A stretch of DNA of 64,000 nucleotides. Source: Pseudomonas parafulva (GTDB lineage Bacteria > Pseudomonadota > Gammaproteobacteria > Pseudomonadales > Pseudomonadaceae). Below, in pieces: positions 21,301 to 32,949 of the stretch. The notes under the pieces are model-generated. The model was not told where the DNA came from and searched no databases. It saw only the letters and a list, made by a program, of their open reading frames with translations. The DNA is taken from contig NZ_CP019952.1 in assembly GCF_002021815.1 (NCBI RefSeq), positions 3,689,001-3,753,000 on the forward strand, in the 5' to 3' direction. The translations under genes were made by a program, and so were the position numbers. Position 1 is the stretch's first letter, and every line of letters starts with the position of its first letter.

Positions 21301-22740
21301 TCACGCCCCGGTACCGCCCACCGTGATCGCATCGAGTTTCAAGGTCGGTTGGCCTACTCCGACCGGCACGGACTGCCCGTCCTTGCCACATGTGCCTACC
21401 CCACTGTCGAGCGACAGGTCGTTGCCGACCATCGACACACGGCTCATCGCCTCCGGGCCATTGCCAATCAAGGTCGCGCCTTTGACCGGTGCGGTGATCT
21501 TGCCATCCTCGATCAGGTAGGCCTCGCTGGTCGAAAACACGAACTTGCCGCTGGTGATGTCCACCTGCCCGCCACCTAAATTCGCGCAGTAGATGCCCTT
21601 CTTCACCGAAGCGATGATTTCCTGTGGGTCACTCTCACCGGCTCGCATGTAGGTGTTGGTCATGCGCGGCATCGGCAAGTGGGCATAGGATTCCCGCCGA
21701 CCGTTGCCCGTCACCGCCATGCCCATCAGGCGCGCGTTGAGCTTGTCCTGCATGTACCCCTTGAGCACGCCGTTTTCGATCAGGGTGGTGCACTCGGTTG
21801 GCGTCCCCTCGTCGTCCACGCTCAAGGACCCACGCCGACCTTCCAGGGTGCCATCATCGACGATGGTGCAGAGGCTGGACGCGACCTTCTGGCCTATCCG
21901 GCCGCTGAATGCCGAACTGCCCTTGCGGTTGAAATCGCCTTCCAGGCCATGGCCGACCGCCTCGTGCAGCAGCACGCCGGACCAGCCAGGCCCCAACACC
22001 ACGGGCAAGGTGCCGGCAGGCGCGGCAACGGCTTCCAGGTTCACCAACGCCTGGCGCAGTGCTTCGCGGGCATAGCCCATTACTCGCTCCTCAGTGAAGA
22101 AGCGATAGTCGGTGCGCCCGCCGCCGCCCTGCCCGCCGCGTTCGCGACGGCCGTTCTGCTCGACGATGACACTGACGTTGAAGCGCACCAGGGGCCGCAC
22201 GTCGGCCGCCAGGCTGCCGTCGGCGGCCGCGACCAGAATTCGCTCCCAGACGCCCGCCATGCTGACGCTGACCTGCTGGATACGCGGGTCCAGCGCGCGG
22301 GTGGCGGCATCGACACGCTTGAGCAGCTCGACCTTCTCGGCACGGCTGAGCACGTCCAATGGGTTATCCGCCGGGTAGAGCGTGGTCACGTCCTGGGCAC
22401 GAAACGCCTGGACCGTGCCGTTCTGACCGGCACGGGAAATCGACCGCGCGGCGCGTGCGGCAGAGGTCAAGGCTTCGAGGTTGATGGCATTGCTGTAGGC
22501 GAAACCGGTTTTTTCGCCGGCCTGGGCACGAACACCGACCCCCTGGTCGAGGTTGAAGCTGCCCTCTTTGACAATCCCATCCTCCAGCGCCCAGGTTTCC
22601 GAAATCTGGCCTTGGAAATACAGGTCGGCGGCGTCGATGCCAGGGCCGGCCAATTCACCCAGCACACTTTGCAGGCTGTCCAGGGTCAAGCCGCCTGGGG
22701 TCAGGAGCTGCTCGCTGACGGTGGATAACATCTGGCTCAT
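21301..22740 (-). CDS. tldD: TldD metalloprotease
   Basis: Catalytic zinc subunit of the TldD/PmbA peptidase complex, 479 residues from the ATG at 22740, which has GGAG 6 bases upstream (an in-frame GTG lies 2 codons earlier). The zinc motif HEAVGH is at 259-264 in [13 protein letters not shown]. The [17 protein letters not shown] end is conserved in the family. It follows the amidase gene with a 2-base gap in a minus-strand cluster with yhdP and rng. Confidence 0.95.
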   Translation of the reverse strand: MSQMLSTVSEQLLTPGGLTLDSLQSVLGELAGPGIDAADLYFQGQISETWALEDGIVKEGSFNLDQGVGVRAQAGEKTGFAYSNAINLEALTSAARAARSISRAGQNGTVQAFRAQDVTTLYPADNPLDVLSRAEKVELLKRVDAATRALDPRIQQVSVSMAGVWERILVAAADGSLAADVRPLVRFNVSVIVEQNGRRERGGQGGGGRTDYRFFTEERVMGYAREALRQALVNLEAVAAPAGTLPVVLGPGWSGVLLHEAVGHGLEGDFNRKGSSAFSGRIGQKVASSLCTIVDDGTLEGRRGSLSVDDEGTPTECTTLIENGVLKGYMQDKLNARLMGMAVTGNGRRESYAHLPMPRMTNTYMRAGESDPQEIIASVKKGIYCANLGGGQVDITSGKFVFSTSEAYLIEDGKITAPVKGATLIGNGPEAMSRVSMVGNDLSLDSGVGTCGKDGQSVPVGVGQPTLKLDAITVGGTGA

Positions 22741-22742
22741 AG

Positions 22743-23594
22743 TCACTCCGAGGTGTGCGCAGGCCGCAATGCGCCCTGCGAGAAGAAGCGCCGGTGATCG
22801 ATCACCGGCATGCGCGCCCGAATGGACGCCTGTTCGTCACTGTCGCGCTCGGCAAGCAGTACCGCTTCGCCTTGCGCCTGTTGCGCCACGATGCGCCCCC
22901 ATGGGTCGACGATCGCCGCGTGGCCGTGGGTCTGGCGCTGGCCGGGGTGTAGCCCGCCTTGGGCTGCGGCCAGCATGTAGCATTGTGTCTCGATGGCGCG
23001 TGCGCGGATCAGCACGTCCCAATGCGCCGCCCCAGTCACCGCCGTGAAGGCCGACGGTGCACTGATCAGCTCCGCCCCGGCTGCCCGCAGATGGCTGTAC
23101 AACTCGGGAAAGCGCAGGTCGTAGCACACGCTTAGGCCCAACCGCCCGACCGGCGTATCGGCAACCACCACTTGCGCACCTGGGGCATAGTCATCGGATT
23201 CACGATAACGGCCACGATTGTCGGCGACATCCACATCGAACAGGTGCAACTTGTCGTACCGCGCCACCTGCTGCCCATGCTCGTCGATCAGCAACGAGCA
23301 AGCATGTGGCTTGGCCCGGGGCTGACCATCCGGTGGCAGGGCAATGGTGCCTGCGACAATCCATAACCTGAGGTCGCAGGCCACGCGTTTCAACCAGGGC
23401 AGGATCGGGCCTTCGCCTAGGGCCTCGGCGCGGCCGATGGCCGCGGCGTCTGCACGCCCCATGGCAGCGAAGTTCTCTGGCAGCACAGCCAGCCTGGCGC
23501 CACCTGAAGCCGCCTGCTCCAGAAGCCTGCTCGCCTGGCGCAGGTTACTCTGCACATCATCCTGGCTGACCATCTGGATTACCGCAGCCTTCAT
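22743..23594 (-). CDS. Nitrilase-family amidase (deaminated glutathione amidase-like)
   Basis: Carbon-nitrogen hydrolase of 283 residues. The catalytic triad of the superfamily is visible: E40 in [12 protein letters not shown]115 in [11 protein letters not shown] and C157 in [14 protein letters not shown]. The LPENFA and [10 protein letters not shown] forms resemble the Nit1/YbeM branch, whose studied members hydrolyse deaminated glutathione, so a metabolite-repair role is likely; the substrate is inferred. It lies 14 bases after yhdP. Confidence 0.87.
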   Translation of the reverse strand: MKAAVIQMVSQDDVQSNLRQASRLLEQAASGGARLAVLPENFAAMGRADAAAIGRAEALGEGPILPWLKRVACDLRLWIVAGTIALPPDGQPRAKPHACSLLIDEHGQQVARYDKLHLFDVDVADNRGRYRESDDYAPGAQVVVADTPVGRLGLSVCYDLRFPELYSHLRAAGAELISAPSAFTAVTGAAHWDVLIRARAIETQCYMLAAAQGGLHPGQRQTHGHAAIVDPWGRIVAQQAQGEAVLLAERDSDEQASIRARMPVIDHRRFFSQGALRPAHTSE

Positions 23595-23608
23595 CGACCC
23601 TCCTGACG

Positions 23609-26600
23609 CTATTTCTGGAATGGTTTCACAAAGGTAATCTTAGGCTCTTTCCACGGCCCAACTACCCGGTAATGCACGCTGGCAAAGCGCGACACCCGGT
23701 CGCCGATCAGGCGGTCGACCAGAAACAGTGCGCCGCCCACGGCCGGGGCGCCGACGATCAACGCTGCCAGGGGGAGGTTGTTGGTGACCGGCAGGCTGAC
23801 CTGCAGGTTGGCAGCGACCCGCTCACGCACCATGTCCAGCGTACCATCGAGTTCGAAATCGCTCGACGGGCCGGTGACCTTGATCGGCGTGCGGGTTACG
23901 TAGACCCCTTCACTGGCCACCAGCAGCCCCTTGAGTCGGTCGTAGGCCAGGCCCTTTTCGAACAGGTCGGAGAAGTCCAGGCGCAAGCGCCGGCCGATGG
24001 CGTTGAAGTTCAACAAGCCAAATACCCGCAACGCTTGCGCCCCACCGTCTACCTCGACGAACTGCCCGCTGTGCAGCACCGCATCGAGGCTGCCGGAGAA
24101 GCGTTTCAGGCTGATCGCCGCCGGGGATCCCGGCCACCGCCCGTCCACGTCCATGCGAAAGTCCCGGCTGGTTACCGTCGGGGCAAAGCCCCAGGCCGTG
24201 AGCACATCGCCCAGTTGCTTGCCCTGCACGCGGCCTTTGTACCAGCTCGTGCCGCCCGCGCCATCCCAACCACCGCTGCCGTCGATACGCAGCCCCTTGA
24301 GGTTCAGATCGATGTCGCTGGCGTTCACACCGGTACGGGTCGGGCGCAGCTTGATCGCAGCGCTGCCGTACAGATCGTCACCGCGGTAGAACCTGTCGAT
24401 GCGTACGTCCAGCGGCGGCACCTTGCGCGGGTCGAAGGACGCCAGCGGATCGGCGCCGTCTTCGTCCTGCGCCTGGTCGGCACTGCCTGCAGGCAGGCGC
24501 AAGGTTTGCAGCCGCACGACGATAGGGGCGCCTTCGGCGTCTGGCACGCGCGCGTCACCCACCACCTGCCGACTGTCCAGGCGCACGTCCCAGGCCGCCG
24601 ACCCACGTGCCAGGCGCACTCTCGACTGGTTCAGTTCCGTACCGTAAGCCTTTAGGGTTCCTATGCTCAGGTCCACGCTCTGCAAAGTCTGCCGCGCACT
24701 GCCGCCGGGATCGTCGCCCCCGAGCTTCTGCGCCTGAGCCTGCCAAGGGTCAAGGTCCAGGGTATCGAGGTGCCCACGAACGCGCAGGCCGCGCCCGCCG
24801 GGAGGCTGCACTTGCCCAGCGCCAAGCAGCAACTCGCCAGCACCCTGGTCCAGGTGCTCGGCGGGTGCTACATAGGCCAGCCGGGCGAGATCGGTGTAGG
24901 CGGCGTCGATGCGCCGTTGCGCGCCTTGCAGGTTCATGCTGAAACGGCTGGCCCGGCTGTCGGCGGGCGCTTTGCCAAAGGGTGCCGGCAGGTCGATCGA
25001 CAGGCCTTTGAGGTCCGAATCGACGCTCAACAGGTTTTCACGTGCGCCAATGCTCAACTGCAGCTGGTACGGTAGCTCGCCCGAGGCTGGCAGTGACTGG
25101 TCGAAATGCAGCCATTGGGTCAGCGCCTGCAGCGAAACCCGACCGCTGGCACTGATTCGTGTCTGCATCTGCCCCGGTTCGCCTTCAGCCGCGATCTGCG
25201 CAGTGACCGGCTTGCCGAATGCCTGCAGGGAAATGCCCTTGCCACTGAGGCCCTTGTCATAGTCGAAGCTGAAGTCGCCCTTCAAGCGCGTGAGCTCAAG
25301 CTCAGGCGAAGCGATCTTGAGCCGCGCATCGCGCGTGGCGAAATCCACCTTTACCTTGGGCTGCTGCCCATGGGCCAGCGGTATGTCCAGCTTGACCTTG
25401 CCTTTGAGGGGGCCCTCGCCTTCCCAGCCGGCGAAGATCTCATGGGTGCCGATGGGCGCTTGCTTGAGTATCTTGAGCCCGTCCACCAGGCCACCGTCGA
25501 AATTGCCGTCCAAGTGCAAGTGGCTATCACCGTTGCCTTCCACATGTGGAATGTCGACGTTCACGTCGCTGACCTTGGTATCGAGCAGCACGCCGCGTTG
25601 TGCCTTGATGCGCACACCGCTGTCCTCGATGAACACGTCCCCGTCCACATGCTGTACCTGTGGCCAGCCGGGCTGGAAGTCCAAGGTGGCATCATGCACC
25701 TTGAAGAACAGGCTGATGCTGCGGGCTTCGGGCCTGGCGCCGTGATTGAGCGAGCCTTGGTACTGGAAATAACCCTGGTCGACGCTGCCTTTGACGATTG
25801 CGCTGCGCAGCCATTGGTCCAGGGCCGGGCTCAATACCTCAGGCAGGTACTTGGCGGTGTAGCGGCCATCGCCATCGGTCAGACCGACACGCAGGTCCAT
25901 GTAGTCTTCACGGCCTTGCTCGAACAACAGGCGGATGAGGAAGTCGCCTGCTATCTTGCCCTCCTCGCCCACGACCTTCAGATAAGGGGCAATCAGGGTG
26001 AAACCTGCCTTGTCCAGCGTCCAGGTCAGGCGCGCATTGGCTTTCTGGTAGTGCCAGGGTTTGGCGAAGATCGGATCCAGGTGCAGCATGAACGCGTCGG
26101 TATCCAGACGCAGCTCGCCGTGCCCAAGGTCGCCGCTGATGCTGCCATTCACGTTACCGGCAGCCGGGGCACCGTGATACGCATCGAAACCCACGCGCTC
26201 CAGGTTGCCTTCGAACGCCAACCGGCGATCACCGTCGGCATGGGGCCGGGCCGTCAGTTGCACGTTGCGCAAGGCACCTGTGACATTGAGGCCATCGACC
26301 ACCGCCAGCGCCTGCTGGCCCATGGGCGCCAAGGCGTGGATCAACGGCGTGAGGGGGGTCAGCTCCAGACGATCGGCCTGCACCTGCCAGCTTTCATCAG
26401 CCGGCGCAGCACCGTTGCGCTGCCTCAACCGCAGCCGCGACGCCCAATGCGTGTCGCCAAGGTCCATCGCCAGTGAGTCGACAACGACGTCGAAGCCCTC
26501 ATCCTGACGCTTGAACCAGGCATTGAGGGCCAGATTGTCTACCTTGGCCGGTTTGCGCGTGTCATAGGCCCCTTCAAGGTGCGGCGCATTCAGGCGTACG

Positions 26601-27412
26601 GCGCCCTGGTGCAACTGGCGGTCGCGCCAGTCGAACCAGGCCTCGCCGCCAGCCTGAAGCACCTGGGCATGCCACTGCCCCAACAGCCGAGGCGGCAACC
26701 AGCGCGCCCAGTCACTGTCCGGCAGGTTGAGGTAGCCGTCTACCTGCGCGTCACGCCAGGCCTCGGCCGAAGCCCGGCTGCGCGCGCTCAGCGTCAGTGG
26801 TTGGCCATCTGGCAAGGTTGCCCGTAGGTCCAGCGATTGCCGCGAAGGCCCTGCCAGCAAGCCTGCGCTGACATAGGTCAGCGTCAGCGGATCACGCTGC
26901 CAGGCGTGCAGGGTGACCTGACTGTCGAACACATCGACCCGCCCAAGCCGGCGCAGGTCCTTGAGCAATTGTTCGGGTTGCAGCGGTGCGTCGTCCTGCT
27001 TGGGCAGGCCCTCGAGCTTCCACTCGCCGGTTTCATCCTCGCGGGCGATCAGTTGCAGGCCGGCCAGCTGGATGCGCGCCAGGCGCACTTGACGTGCGAC
27101 CAGGCTGCCCCAGACATCCGGCACCACGATGACGTCATCGAGCCGCAAGGCCGTGGCGCCTTCACCGATTTGCAGGTCGTGTACGGTCAGCACCGGTGAC
27201 AGCCTGCTCCAGCGGCCCTGGAGCGCGCCAATGTGCACGGGCACACCCAGTGCCTCGGCTACCTTGGCCTGCACCGTGCTGCGGTACTCGGCCACCAGCG
27301 GCACCAAGGCCCGGCCGAGGCTGGCGTACAGCGCCACTGCGATAAGCAGCAAGGCGCAAGCCCCCAATCCCCAACGGGTCAGGACACTCAGAACGCGGCT
27401 TAGACGTCCCAT
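23609..27412 (-). CDS. yhdP: YhdP, AsmA-family envelope phospholipid transport protein
   Basis: A very long protein of 1267 residues with one N-terminal transmembrane helix (about 12-32) and a repetitive periplasmic beta-rich body, the YhdP/TamB/AsmA type proposed to form a groove that carries phospholipid to the outer membrane. The C-terminal AsmA-like domain ends in LAALIVGAPAVGGALFLVDRL and PWKEPKITFVKPFQK. The second ATG (27412) is preferred because GGAGG lies 9 bases upstream; the first (27418) has only 3 bases of spacing. It sits between rng and the amidase on the same strand. Confidence 0.92.
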   Translation of the reverse strand: MGRLSRVLSVLTRWGLGACALLLIAVALYASLGRALVPLVAEYRSTVQAKVAEALGVPVHIGALQGRWSRLSPVLTVHDLQIGEGATALRLDDVIVVPDVWGSLVARQVRLARIQLAGLQLIAREDETGEWKLEGLPKQDDAPLQPEQLLKDLRRLGRVDVFDSQVTLHAWQRDPLTLTYVSAGLLAGPSRQSLDLRATLPDGQPLTLSARSRASAEAWRDAQVDGYLNLPDSDWARWLPPRLLGQWHAQVLQAGGEAWFDWRDRQLHQGAVRLNAPHLEGAYDTRKPAKVDNLALNAWFKRQDEGFDVVVDSLAMDLGDTHWASRLRLRQRNGAAPADESWQVQADRLELTPLTPLIHALAPMGQQALAVVDGLNVTGALRNVQLTARPHADGDRRLAFEGNLERVGFDAYHGAPAAGNVNGSISGDLGHGELRLDTDAFMLHLDPIFAKPWHYQKANARLTWTLDKAGFTLIAPYLKVVGEEGKIAGDFLIRLLFEQGREDYMDLRVGLTDGDGRYTAKYLPEVLSPALDQWLRSAIVKGSVDQGYFQYQGSLNHGARPEARSISLFFKVHDATLDFQPGWPQVQHVDGDVFIEDSGVRIKAQRGVLLDTKVSDVNVDIPHVEGNGDSHLHLDGNFDGGLVDGLKILKQAPIGTHEIFAGWEGEGPLKGKVKLDIPLAHGQQPKVKVDFATRDARLKIASPELELTRLKGDFSFDYDKGLSGKGISLQAFGKPVTAQIAAEGEPGQMQTRISASGRVSLQALTQWLHFDQSLPASGELPYQLQLSIGARENLLSVDSDLKGLSIDLPAPFGKAPADSRASRFSMNLQGAQRRIDAAYTDLARLAYVAPAEHLDQGAGELLLGAGQVQPPGGRGLRVRGHLDTLDLDPWQAQAQKLGGDDPGGSARQTLQSVDLSIGTLKAYGTELNQSRVRLARGSAAWDVRLDSRQVVGDARVPDAEGAPIVVRLQTLRLPAGSADQAQDEDGADPLASFDPRKVPPLDVRIDRFYRGDDLYGSAAIKLRPTRTGVNASDIDLNLKGLRIDGSGGWDGAGGTSWYKGRVQGKQLGDVLTAWGFAPTVTSRDFRMDVDGRWPGSPAAISLKRFSGSLDAVLHSGQFVEVDGGAQALRVFGLLNFNAIGRRLRLDFSDLFEKGLAYDRLKGLLVASEGVYVTRTPIKVTGPSSDFELDGTLDMVRERVAANLQVSLPVTNNLPLAALIVGAPAVGGALFLVDRLIGDRVSRFASVHYRVVGPWKEPKITFVKPFQK

Positions 27413-27500
27413 GGCCATGGCCCTCCAGGTCGTATATGCATAATGGCCCGTGGTACCGTTTTCGCCACGCCGACCGAAGCGCGTCGGGTCTCAGCAGGCC

Positions 27501-28958
27501 TCAGAGCAGCACCACGTCATACTGCTCTTGCGAATACATCGACTCGACCTGGAAGCGAATGGTTCGCCCGATGAAGGCCTCGAGTTCAGCCACGTTGCCA
27601 GACTCTTCGTCCAACAGGCGATCGACCACCTTCTGATTGGCCAGCACGCGATAGCCCTCAGCCTGGTAGGCGCGGGCTTCACGCAGGATTTCGCGAAAAA
27701 TCTCGTAACAGATGGTTTCGGGGGTTTTGAGCTTGCCTCGTCCCTGGCAGGCCTGGCACGGTTCGCACAGCACCTGCTCAAGGCTCTCCCGGGTGCGCTT
27801 GCGGGTCATCTGTACCAGGCCCAACTCGGTGATGCCGATGATGTTGGTTTTGGCGTGGTCGCGCTCCAGCTGTTTTTCCAGCGTTCGCAGCACCTGGCGC
27901 TGGTGATCCTCGTCCTCCATGTCGATGAAGTCGATGATGATGATGCCGCCGATGTTGCGCAGCCGCAGTTGCCGGGCAATGGCGGTGGCGGCCTCCAGGT
28001 TGGTCTTGAAGATGGTTTCTTCCAGGTTGCGGTGGCCCACGAAAGCGCCGGTGTTGACGTCGATGGTGGTCATCGCCTCGGCCGGATCGACCACCAGGTA
28101 GCCACCCGACTTCAGTGGCACCTTGCGATCCAGGGCGCGCTGGATTTCGTCTTCGACACCGTACAGGTCGAAGATGGGCCTTTCGCCTGGGTAGTGTTCG
28201 AGCCGGTCGGCGATTTCAGGCATCAGCTCTTGCACGAACTGCGTGGTGCGCTGGAAGGTTTCCCGGGAGTCGATGCGGATTTTTTCGATCTTCGGGTTGA
28301 CCAGGTCGCGCAGGGTACGCAGCGCCAGGCCCAGGTCCTCGTAGATGACCAGGGGTGCGCCACAGGTCTTGATCTGCGCCCCGATCTGCTCCCATAACCG
28401 TCGCAGGTAGCGGATGTCCTGCAGGATTTCCTCAGCCCGCGCGCCCTCGGCGGCGGTGCGCAGGATGAAGCCGCCGGCCCCTTGTATGTTCTCGCTGTCT
28501 ACGCAGTCGCTGACCACGCGTTTAAGGCGTTCACGCTCGGCCTCGTCCTCGATCTTGAGCGAAATGCCCACGTGGCTGCTGCGGGGCATGTAGACCAGGT
28601 AGCGCGACGGGATCGACAACTGGGTGGTCAGCCGCGCGCCCTTGCTGCCGATGGGGTCCTTGGTGACCTGCACCACCAGCGCCTGGCCTTCATGGACCAG
28701 GGCGGTGATGTTTTCCACCGCCGAGCCTTCGCGCTGCGAAATTTCCGAGGCATGGATGAATGCGGCCCGTTCCAGCCCGATGTCCACGAACGCCGCCTGC
28801 ATGCCGGGCAGCACCCTGACCACCTTGCCCTTGTAGATATTGCCGACGATGCCGCGACGCTGGGTGCGCTCGACGTGCACTTCCTGCAGTACCCCGTTTT
28901 CCACCACCGCCACGCGTGACTCCATCGGGGTGATGTTGATCAGGATCTCTTCGCTCAT
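27501..28958 (-). CDS. rng: Ribonuclease G
   Basis: Endoribonuclease of the RNase E/G family that matures the 5' end of 16S rRNA and decays some mRNAs. From the ATG at 28958 it has 485 residues, beginning MSEEILINITPMESRVAVVE. The S1-type RNA-binding region is at about 37-125 (GNIYKGKVVRVLPGMQAAFV). The Mg-binding acidic residues lie in TTIDVNTGAFVG and IIIIDFIDM, and the zinc-link cysteines in CEPCQACQG. There is no long C-terminal scaffold, which separates it from RNase E. maf and mreDCB lie upstream. Confidence 0.95.
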   Translation of the reverse strand: MSEEILINITPMESRVAVVENGVLQEVHVERTQRRGIVGNIYKGKVVRVLPGMQAAFVDIGLERAAFIHASEISQREGSAVENITALVHEGQALVVQVTKDPIGSKGARLTTQLSIPSRYLVYMPRSSHVGISLKIEDEAERERLKRVVSDCVDSENIQGAGGFILRTAAEGARAEEILQDIRYLRRLWEQIGAQIKTCGAPLVIYEDLGLALRTLRDLVNPKIEKIRIDSRETFQRTTQFVQELMPEIADRLEHYPGERPIFDLYGVEDEIQRALDRKVPLKSGGYLVVDPAEAMTTIDVNTGAFVGHRNLEETIFKTNLEAATAIARQLRLRNIGGIIIIDFIDMEDEDHQRQVLRTLEKQLERDHAKTNIIGITELGLVQMTRKRTRESLEQVLCEPCQACQGRGKLKTPETICYEIFREILREARAYQAEGYRVLANQKVVDRLLDEESGNVAELEAFIGRTIRFQVESMYSQEQYDVVLL

Positions 28959-29013
28959 GGCAGGTTCTCGTCCAGGGTCTTGTTCTAATGATGGATGGCG
29001 CAAACGGTGCTGG

Positions 29014-29643
29014 CTACTGCGGGCGTGTCACCTCAGGTGTCGAGGCCGCCGGTTGCCAGCAAGCGATGCCGAAGCGCTCGAGCAACTGTGCCGTTTCACT
29101 CAATGGCAGACCGACCACGGCCGAATAGCTGCCCACCAGCCCGGTGACGAATACCGCGCCCAGCCCTTGAATGGCATAGCCGCCCGCTTTGTCCGCCGGC
29201 TCGCCGCTGGCCCAGTAGCGCTGGGCCTCCTGCTGGTCGATGAGGCGAAAGCGGACAGTGCTGCTGACACACAGGCTCTCCACACGCTTGCCGTCATCGA
29301 GCGCCACTGCCGTCAACACCTGGTGTTCGCGGCCAGACAACCGGGCCAGCATGCCAAGCGCGTCGTCACGGTGCTCGGGCTTGCCGAGAATACGGCCGTC
29401 AAGCACCACGGCCGTGTCAGCGCCCAGCACCACAGCGCCTGCGTTCGCCATCTTGGCAGGTTCGAGACTGGCGCGACCGGCTGCAGCCTTGGCTTTGGCC
29501 AGGCGCTGCACATACGCCTCTGCGCTTTCGCCAGGCAGCGGGGTTTCATCGATGGGCGCGCTGGCCACCCTGAAGGGCACACCGATCTGCGTCAGCAGCT
29601 CACGCCGCCGTGGAGAGCCGGAAGCCAGGTATAGCAGGGTCAT
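29014..29643 (-). CDS. maf: Maf-family nucleotide pyrophosphatase (YhdE type)
   Basis: Maf/YhdE-like dTTP/UTP pyrophosphatase of 209 residues that removes (modified) pyrimidine triphosphates. The N-terminal [10 protein letters not shown] substrate loop, [17 protein letters not shown] and the [12 protein letters not shown] segment of the family are visible. It lies between mreD and rng, the same order as the E. coli mreBCD-yhdE-rng locus. Confidence 0.93.
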   Translation of the reverse strand: MTLLYLASGSPRRRELLTQIGVPFRVASAPIDETPLPGESAEAYVQRLAKAKAAAGRASLEPAKMANAGAVVLGADTAVVLDGRILGKPEHRDDALGMLARLSGREHQVLTAVALDDGKRVESLCVSSTVRFRLIDQQEAQRYWASGEPADKAGGYAIQGLGAVFVTGLVGSYSAVVGLPLSETAQLLERFGIACWQPAASTPEVTRPQ

Positions 29644-29676
29644 TCGGACATCTCCCTGTCAGCGGCCATCAAGCCG

Positions 29677-30168
29677 TCAATTGATGTGCAAGCGTCGGCG
29701 AAGATCGCGCAAGGCAAAGCTGATCCATGGCCAGAGCAGCGCGCTGATCACGGCCGACCAGACCAGCGCCAGGGTTGGCAGGCGGTTGCCGGTCAGGGCG
29801 CTGAGCCACAGCTGTAGCAACTGCGCAATGCCGAAGACCACCAGAATGATCAGGCTTTGCTGCCACATGGGGAACATGCGCAGGCGCTGTTGCAAGGACA
29901 GCACCAGGAATGTGATCAGGGTGAGGATCAACGCGTTCTGCCCCAACAAGGTGCCGTACAGCACGTCCTCGGCCAGGCCAAGCATGAACGCTGTGGCCAT
30001 GCCGACCTTGTGCGGCACGTTCAAGGTCCAGAACGACACCAGCAACGCCAGCCACATGGGGCGAAAGACTTCCATGAACTGCGGCATGGGCGAGACGCTG
30101 AGCAGCAGGCCGACGGCAAACGTCAGCCAGATGATCCAACCATTGTTGCGGCGCGATGCGGCCATCAC
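29677..30168 (-). CDS. mreD: MreD, rod-shape determining membrane protein
   Basis: Small polytopic membrane protein of 163 residues with about five spans, part of the MreBCD elongasome that guides lateral wall synthesis. Family segments such as FRPMWLALLVSFWTLNVPHKVG and FMLGLAEDVLYGTLLGQNAL are clear. The start overlaps the mreC stop by 4 bases. Confidence 0.93.
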   Translation of the reverse strand: MMAASRRNNGWIIWLTFAVGLLLSVSPMPQFMEVFRPMWLALLVSFWTLNVPHKVGMATAFMLGLAEDVLYGTLLGQNALILTLITFLVLSLQQRLRMFPMWQQSLIILVVFGIAQLLQLWLSALTGNRLPTLALVWSAVISALLWPWISFALRDLRRRLHIN

Positions 30169-31238
30169 TGCCTCCGGGGTTGAGTGGGCACAGCGGGTGC
30201 TGCGGCCGGGCTTGCAGGCTGTGCAGCAGGCGCCGTTGCAGGCGTACCGGGCTGGGTGGCAGGCGCAGGGGTCGCGGCAGGGGCGGTGTTTGCGGGCGTA
30301 CCGTTCACAGGCGTGCCTTGACCGGTCGTACCAGTATCCTGAGCAGGAACCGTCCCCCCCTTGCGGTCCGCTTCTTCCTGGGCAATCGCGGCATCGGTGG
30401 CGCGCTGCTCGGGCGTGCGCCGGTCGCTGAACACCAGCAGCATGTAACGGCTACGGTTGAGCGCCGCGGTGGGGATGGCGCGCACGATGGCGAATGGCTG
30501 GCCGGAATCGTGGATCACCTCGTTGACGGTGGCCACGGGATAACCGGCGGGGAAACGTTGGCCCATGCCGGAGCTGACCAGCAGGTCGCCTTCCTTGATG
30601 TCCGCCGTATCGGCCACATGGCGCAGCTCGAGGCGCTCAGGGTTACCGGTACCGCTGGCAATGGCGCGCAAACCGTTGCGGTTGACTTGCACGGGAATGC
30701 TATGGGTGGTGTCGGTGAGCAGCAAGACCCGCGAGGTATAGGGCATCAGTTCGACCACCTGCCCCATCAAGCCGCGGGCGTCGAGCACCGGTTGACCGAG
30801 AAACACGCCATCGCGCTCACCCTTGTTGATCAGGATGCGGTGGGTGAAGGGGTTGGGGTCGACACCGATCAACTCGGCAACTTCGACCTTTTCGTCGACC
30901 AACGCCGAGGAATTGAGCAGCTCCCGCAGGCGCACGTTCTGCTCGGTCAACGCCGCCAGCTTCTGCAGGCGGCCTTGCAGCAGCAGGGCCTCGGTCTTGA
31001 GTTTCTCGTTTTCGGCAATCAGCTCGTTGCGGCTGCCGAACTGGCCCGCCACCCCTTGCCAGGCGCGTTGCGGCAAGTCGGTGATCCAGTACGATTCCAT
31101 GAGCACCAGGCCCATCTGGCTGCGAACAGGCTTGAGCAGGTCGAAGCGCGCGTCGACGACCATCAACGCGACCGACACCACCACCAGGACGAGCAGGCGA
31201 ACGCCCAGCGAGGGGCCCTTGGAGAAAAGCGGTTTAAT
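30165..31238 (-). CDS. mreC: MreC, rod-shape determining protein (probable ATT start)
   Basis: Bitopic periplasmic scaffold of the elongasome. No ATG, GTG or TTG start gives a complete membrane anchor: the first is a GTG at 31184, which cuts the helix to about 9 hydrophobic residues. An ATT at 31236-31238 lies 7 bases after GAGGA and adds KPLFSKGPSLGVRLLVLV, restoring a full anchor (about 11-27) and the N terminus seen in Pseudomonas MreC. This start gives 357 residues. A coiled coil (about 75-115) and the beta domain follow; the last 60 or so residues are low-complexity Ala/Pro/Thr/Gln. The stop overlaps mreD. Confidence 0.9.
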   Translation of the reverse strand: MKPLFSKGPSLGVRLLVLVVVSVALMVVDARFDLLKPVRSQMGLVLMESYWITDLPQRAWQGVAGQFGSRNELIAENEKLKTEALLLQGRLQKLAALTEQNVRLRELLNSSALVDEKVEVAELIGVDPNPFTHRILINKGERDGVFLGQPVLDARGLMGQVVELMPYTSRVLLLTDTTHSIPVQVNRNGLRAIASGTGNPERLELRHVADTADIKEGDLLVSSGMGQRFPAGYPVATVNEVIHDSGQPFAIVRAIPTAALNRSRYMLLVFSDRRTPEQRATDAAIAQEEADRKGGTVPAQDTGTTGQGTPVNGTPANTAPAATPAPATQPGTPATAPAAQPASPAAAPAVPTQPRRQ

Positions 31239-31245
31239 GGGCCGT

Positions 31246-31250
31246 TCCTC
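31246..31250 (-). promoter_or_regulatory. Ribosome-binding site deciding the ATT start of mreC
   Basis: On the minus strand GAGGA, then 7 bases, then ATT. No standard start codon lies between this site and the GTG 54 bases further on, and the frame is closed by TGA at 31260-31262 just upstream. Confidence 0.7.
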
Positions 31251-31402
31251 GTGGACGACTCAGGAAGTCATTGGACATGGGACAAGGCACCAGCCTGGTT
31301 GCGAATTGATGGATGAGGCACCCGAACGGGCACCGGCCAGCACATACAGGTAGCACTGTGCGTGCTACCTGTAAACCGGGGCTCACGAGCAGCGAGTAAG
31401 CA

Positions 31403-32599
<1,197 letters not shown>

Positions 32600-32646
32600 T
32601 CATTGCGGACACTGAATCCGTTCTTTCTATCCTTCTGGAGATCCCC

Positions 32647-32934
32647 ATGGCGCTTGAACGCTGCGACGTGGAAAAGATCGCCCATCTGGCCCGACTGGGC
32701 CTAAATGATGGCGAACTGCCACGCATTACCGACGCCTTGAACAGCATCCTCGGGTTGGTCGACCAGATGCAAGCGGTGGACACCGCCGGCATCGAACCCC
32801 TGGCTCACCCCCTGGAGGCCAGCCAGCGCCTGCGCCCCGACCAGGTCACCGAGCACAACCAGCGCGACGCTTATCAGGCCGTCGCCCCCCAGACCGAGAA
32901 CGGTCTGTACCTGGTTCCGAAAGTCATCGAGTAA
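32647..32934 (+). CDS. gatC: Asp/Glu-tRNA amidotransferase subunit C
   Basis: Small 95-residue subunit that links GatA and GatB in the amidotransferase converting Glu-tRNA(Gln) or Asp-tRNA(Asn) to the correct amide. The ATG at 32647 follows GGAGATCCCC, giving [19 protein letters not shown]. An open upstream extension of 25 codons has no homology. It begins the gatCAB operon, 15 bases before gatA. Confidence 0.94.
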   Translation: MALERCDVEKIAHLARLGLNDGELPRITDALNSILGLVDQMQAVDTAGIEPLAHPLEASQRLRPDQVTEHNQRDAYQAVAPQTENGLYLVPKVIE

Positions 32935-32949
32935 GGGATAGAGCCTGCC

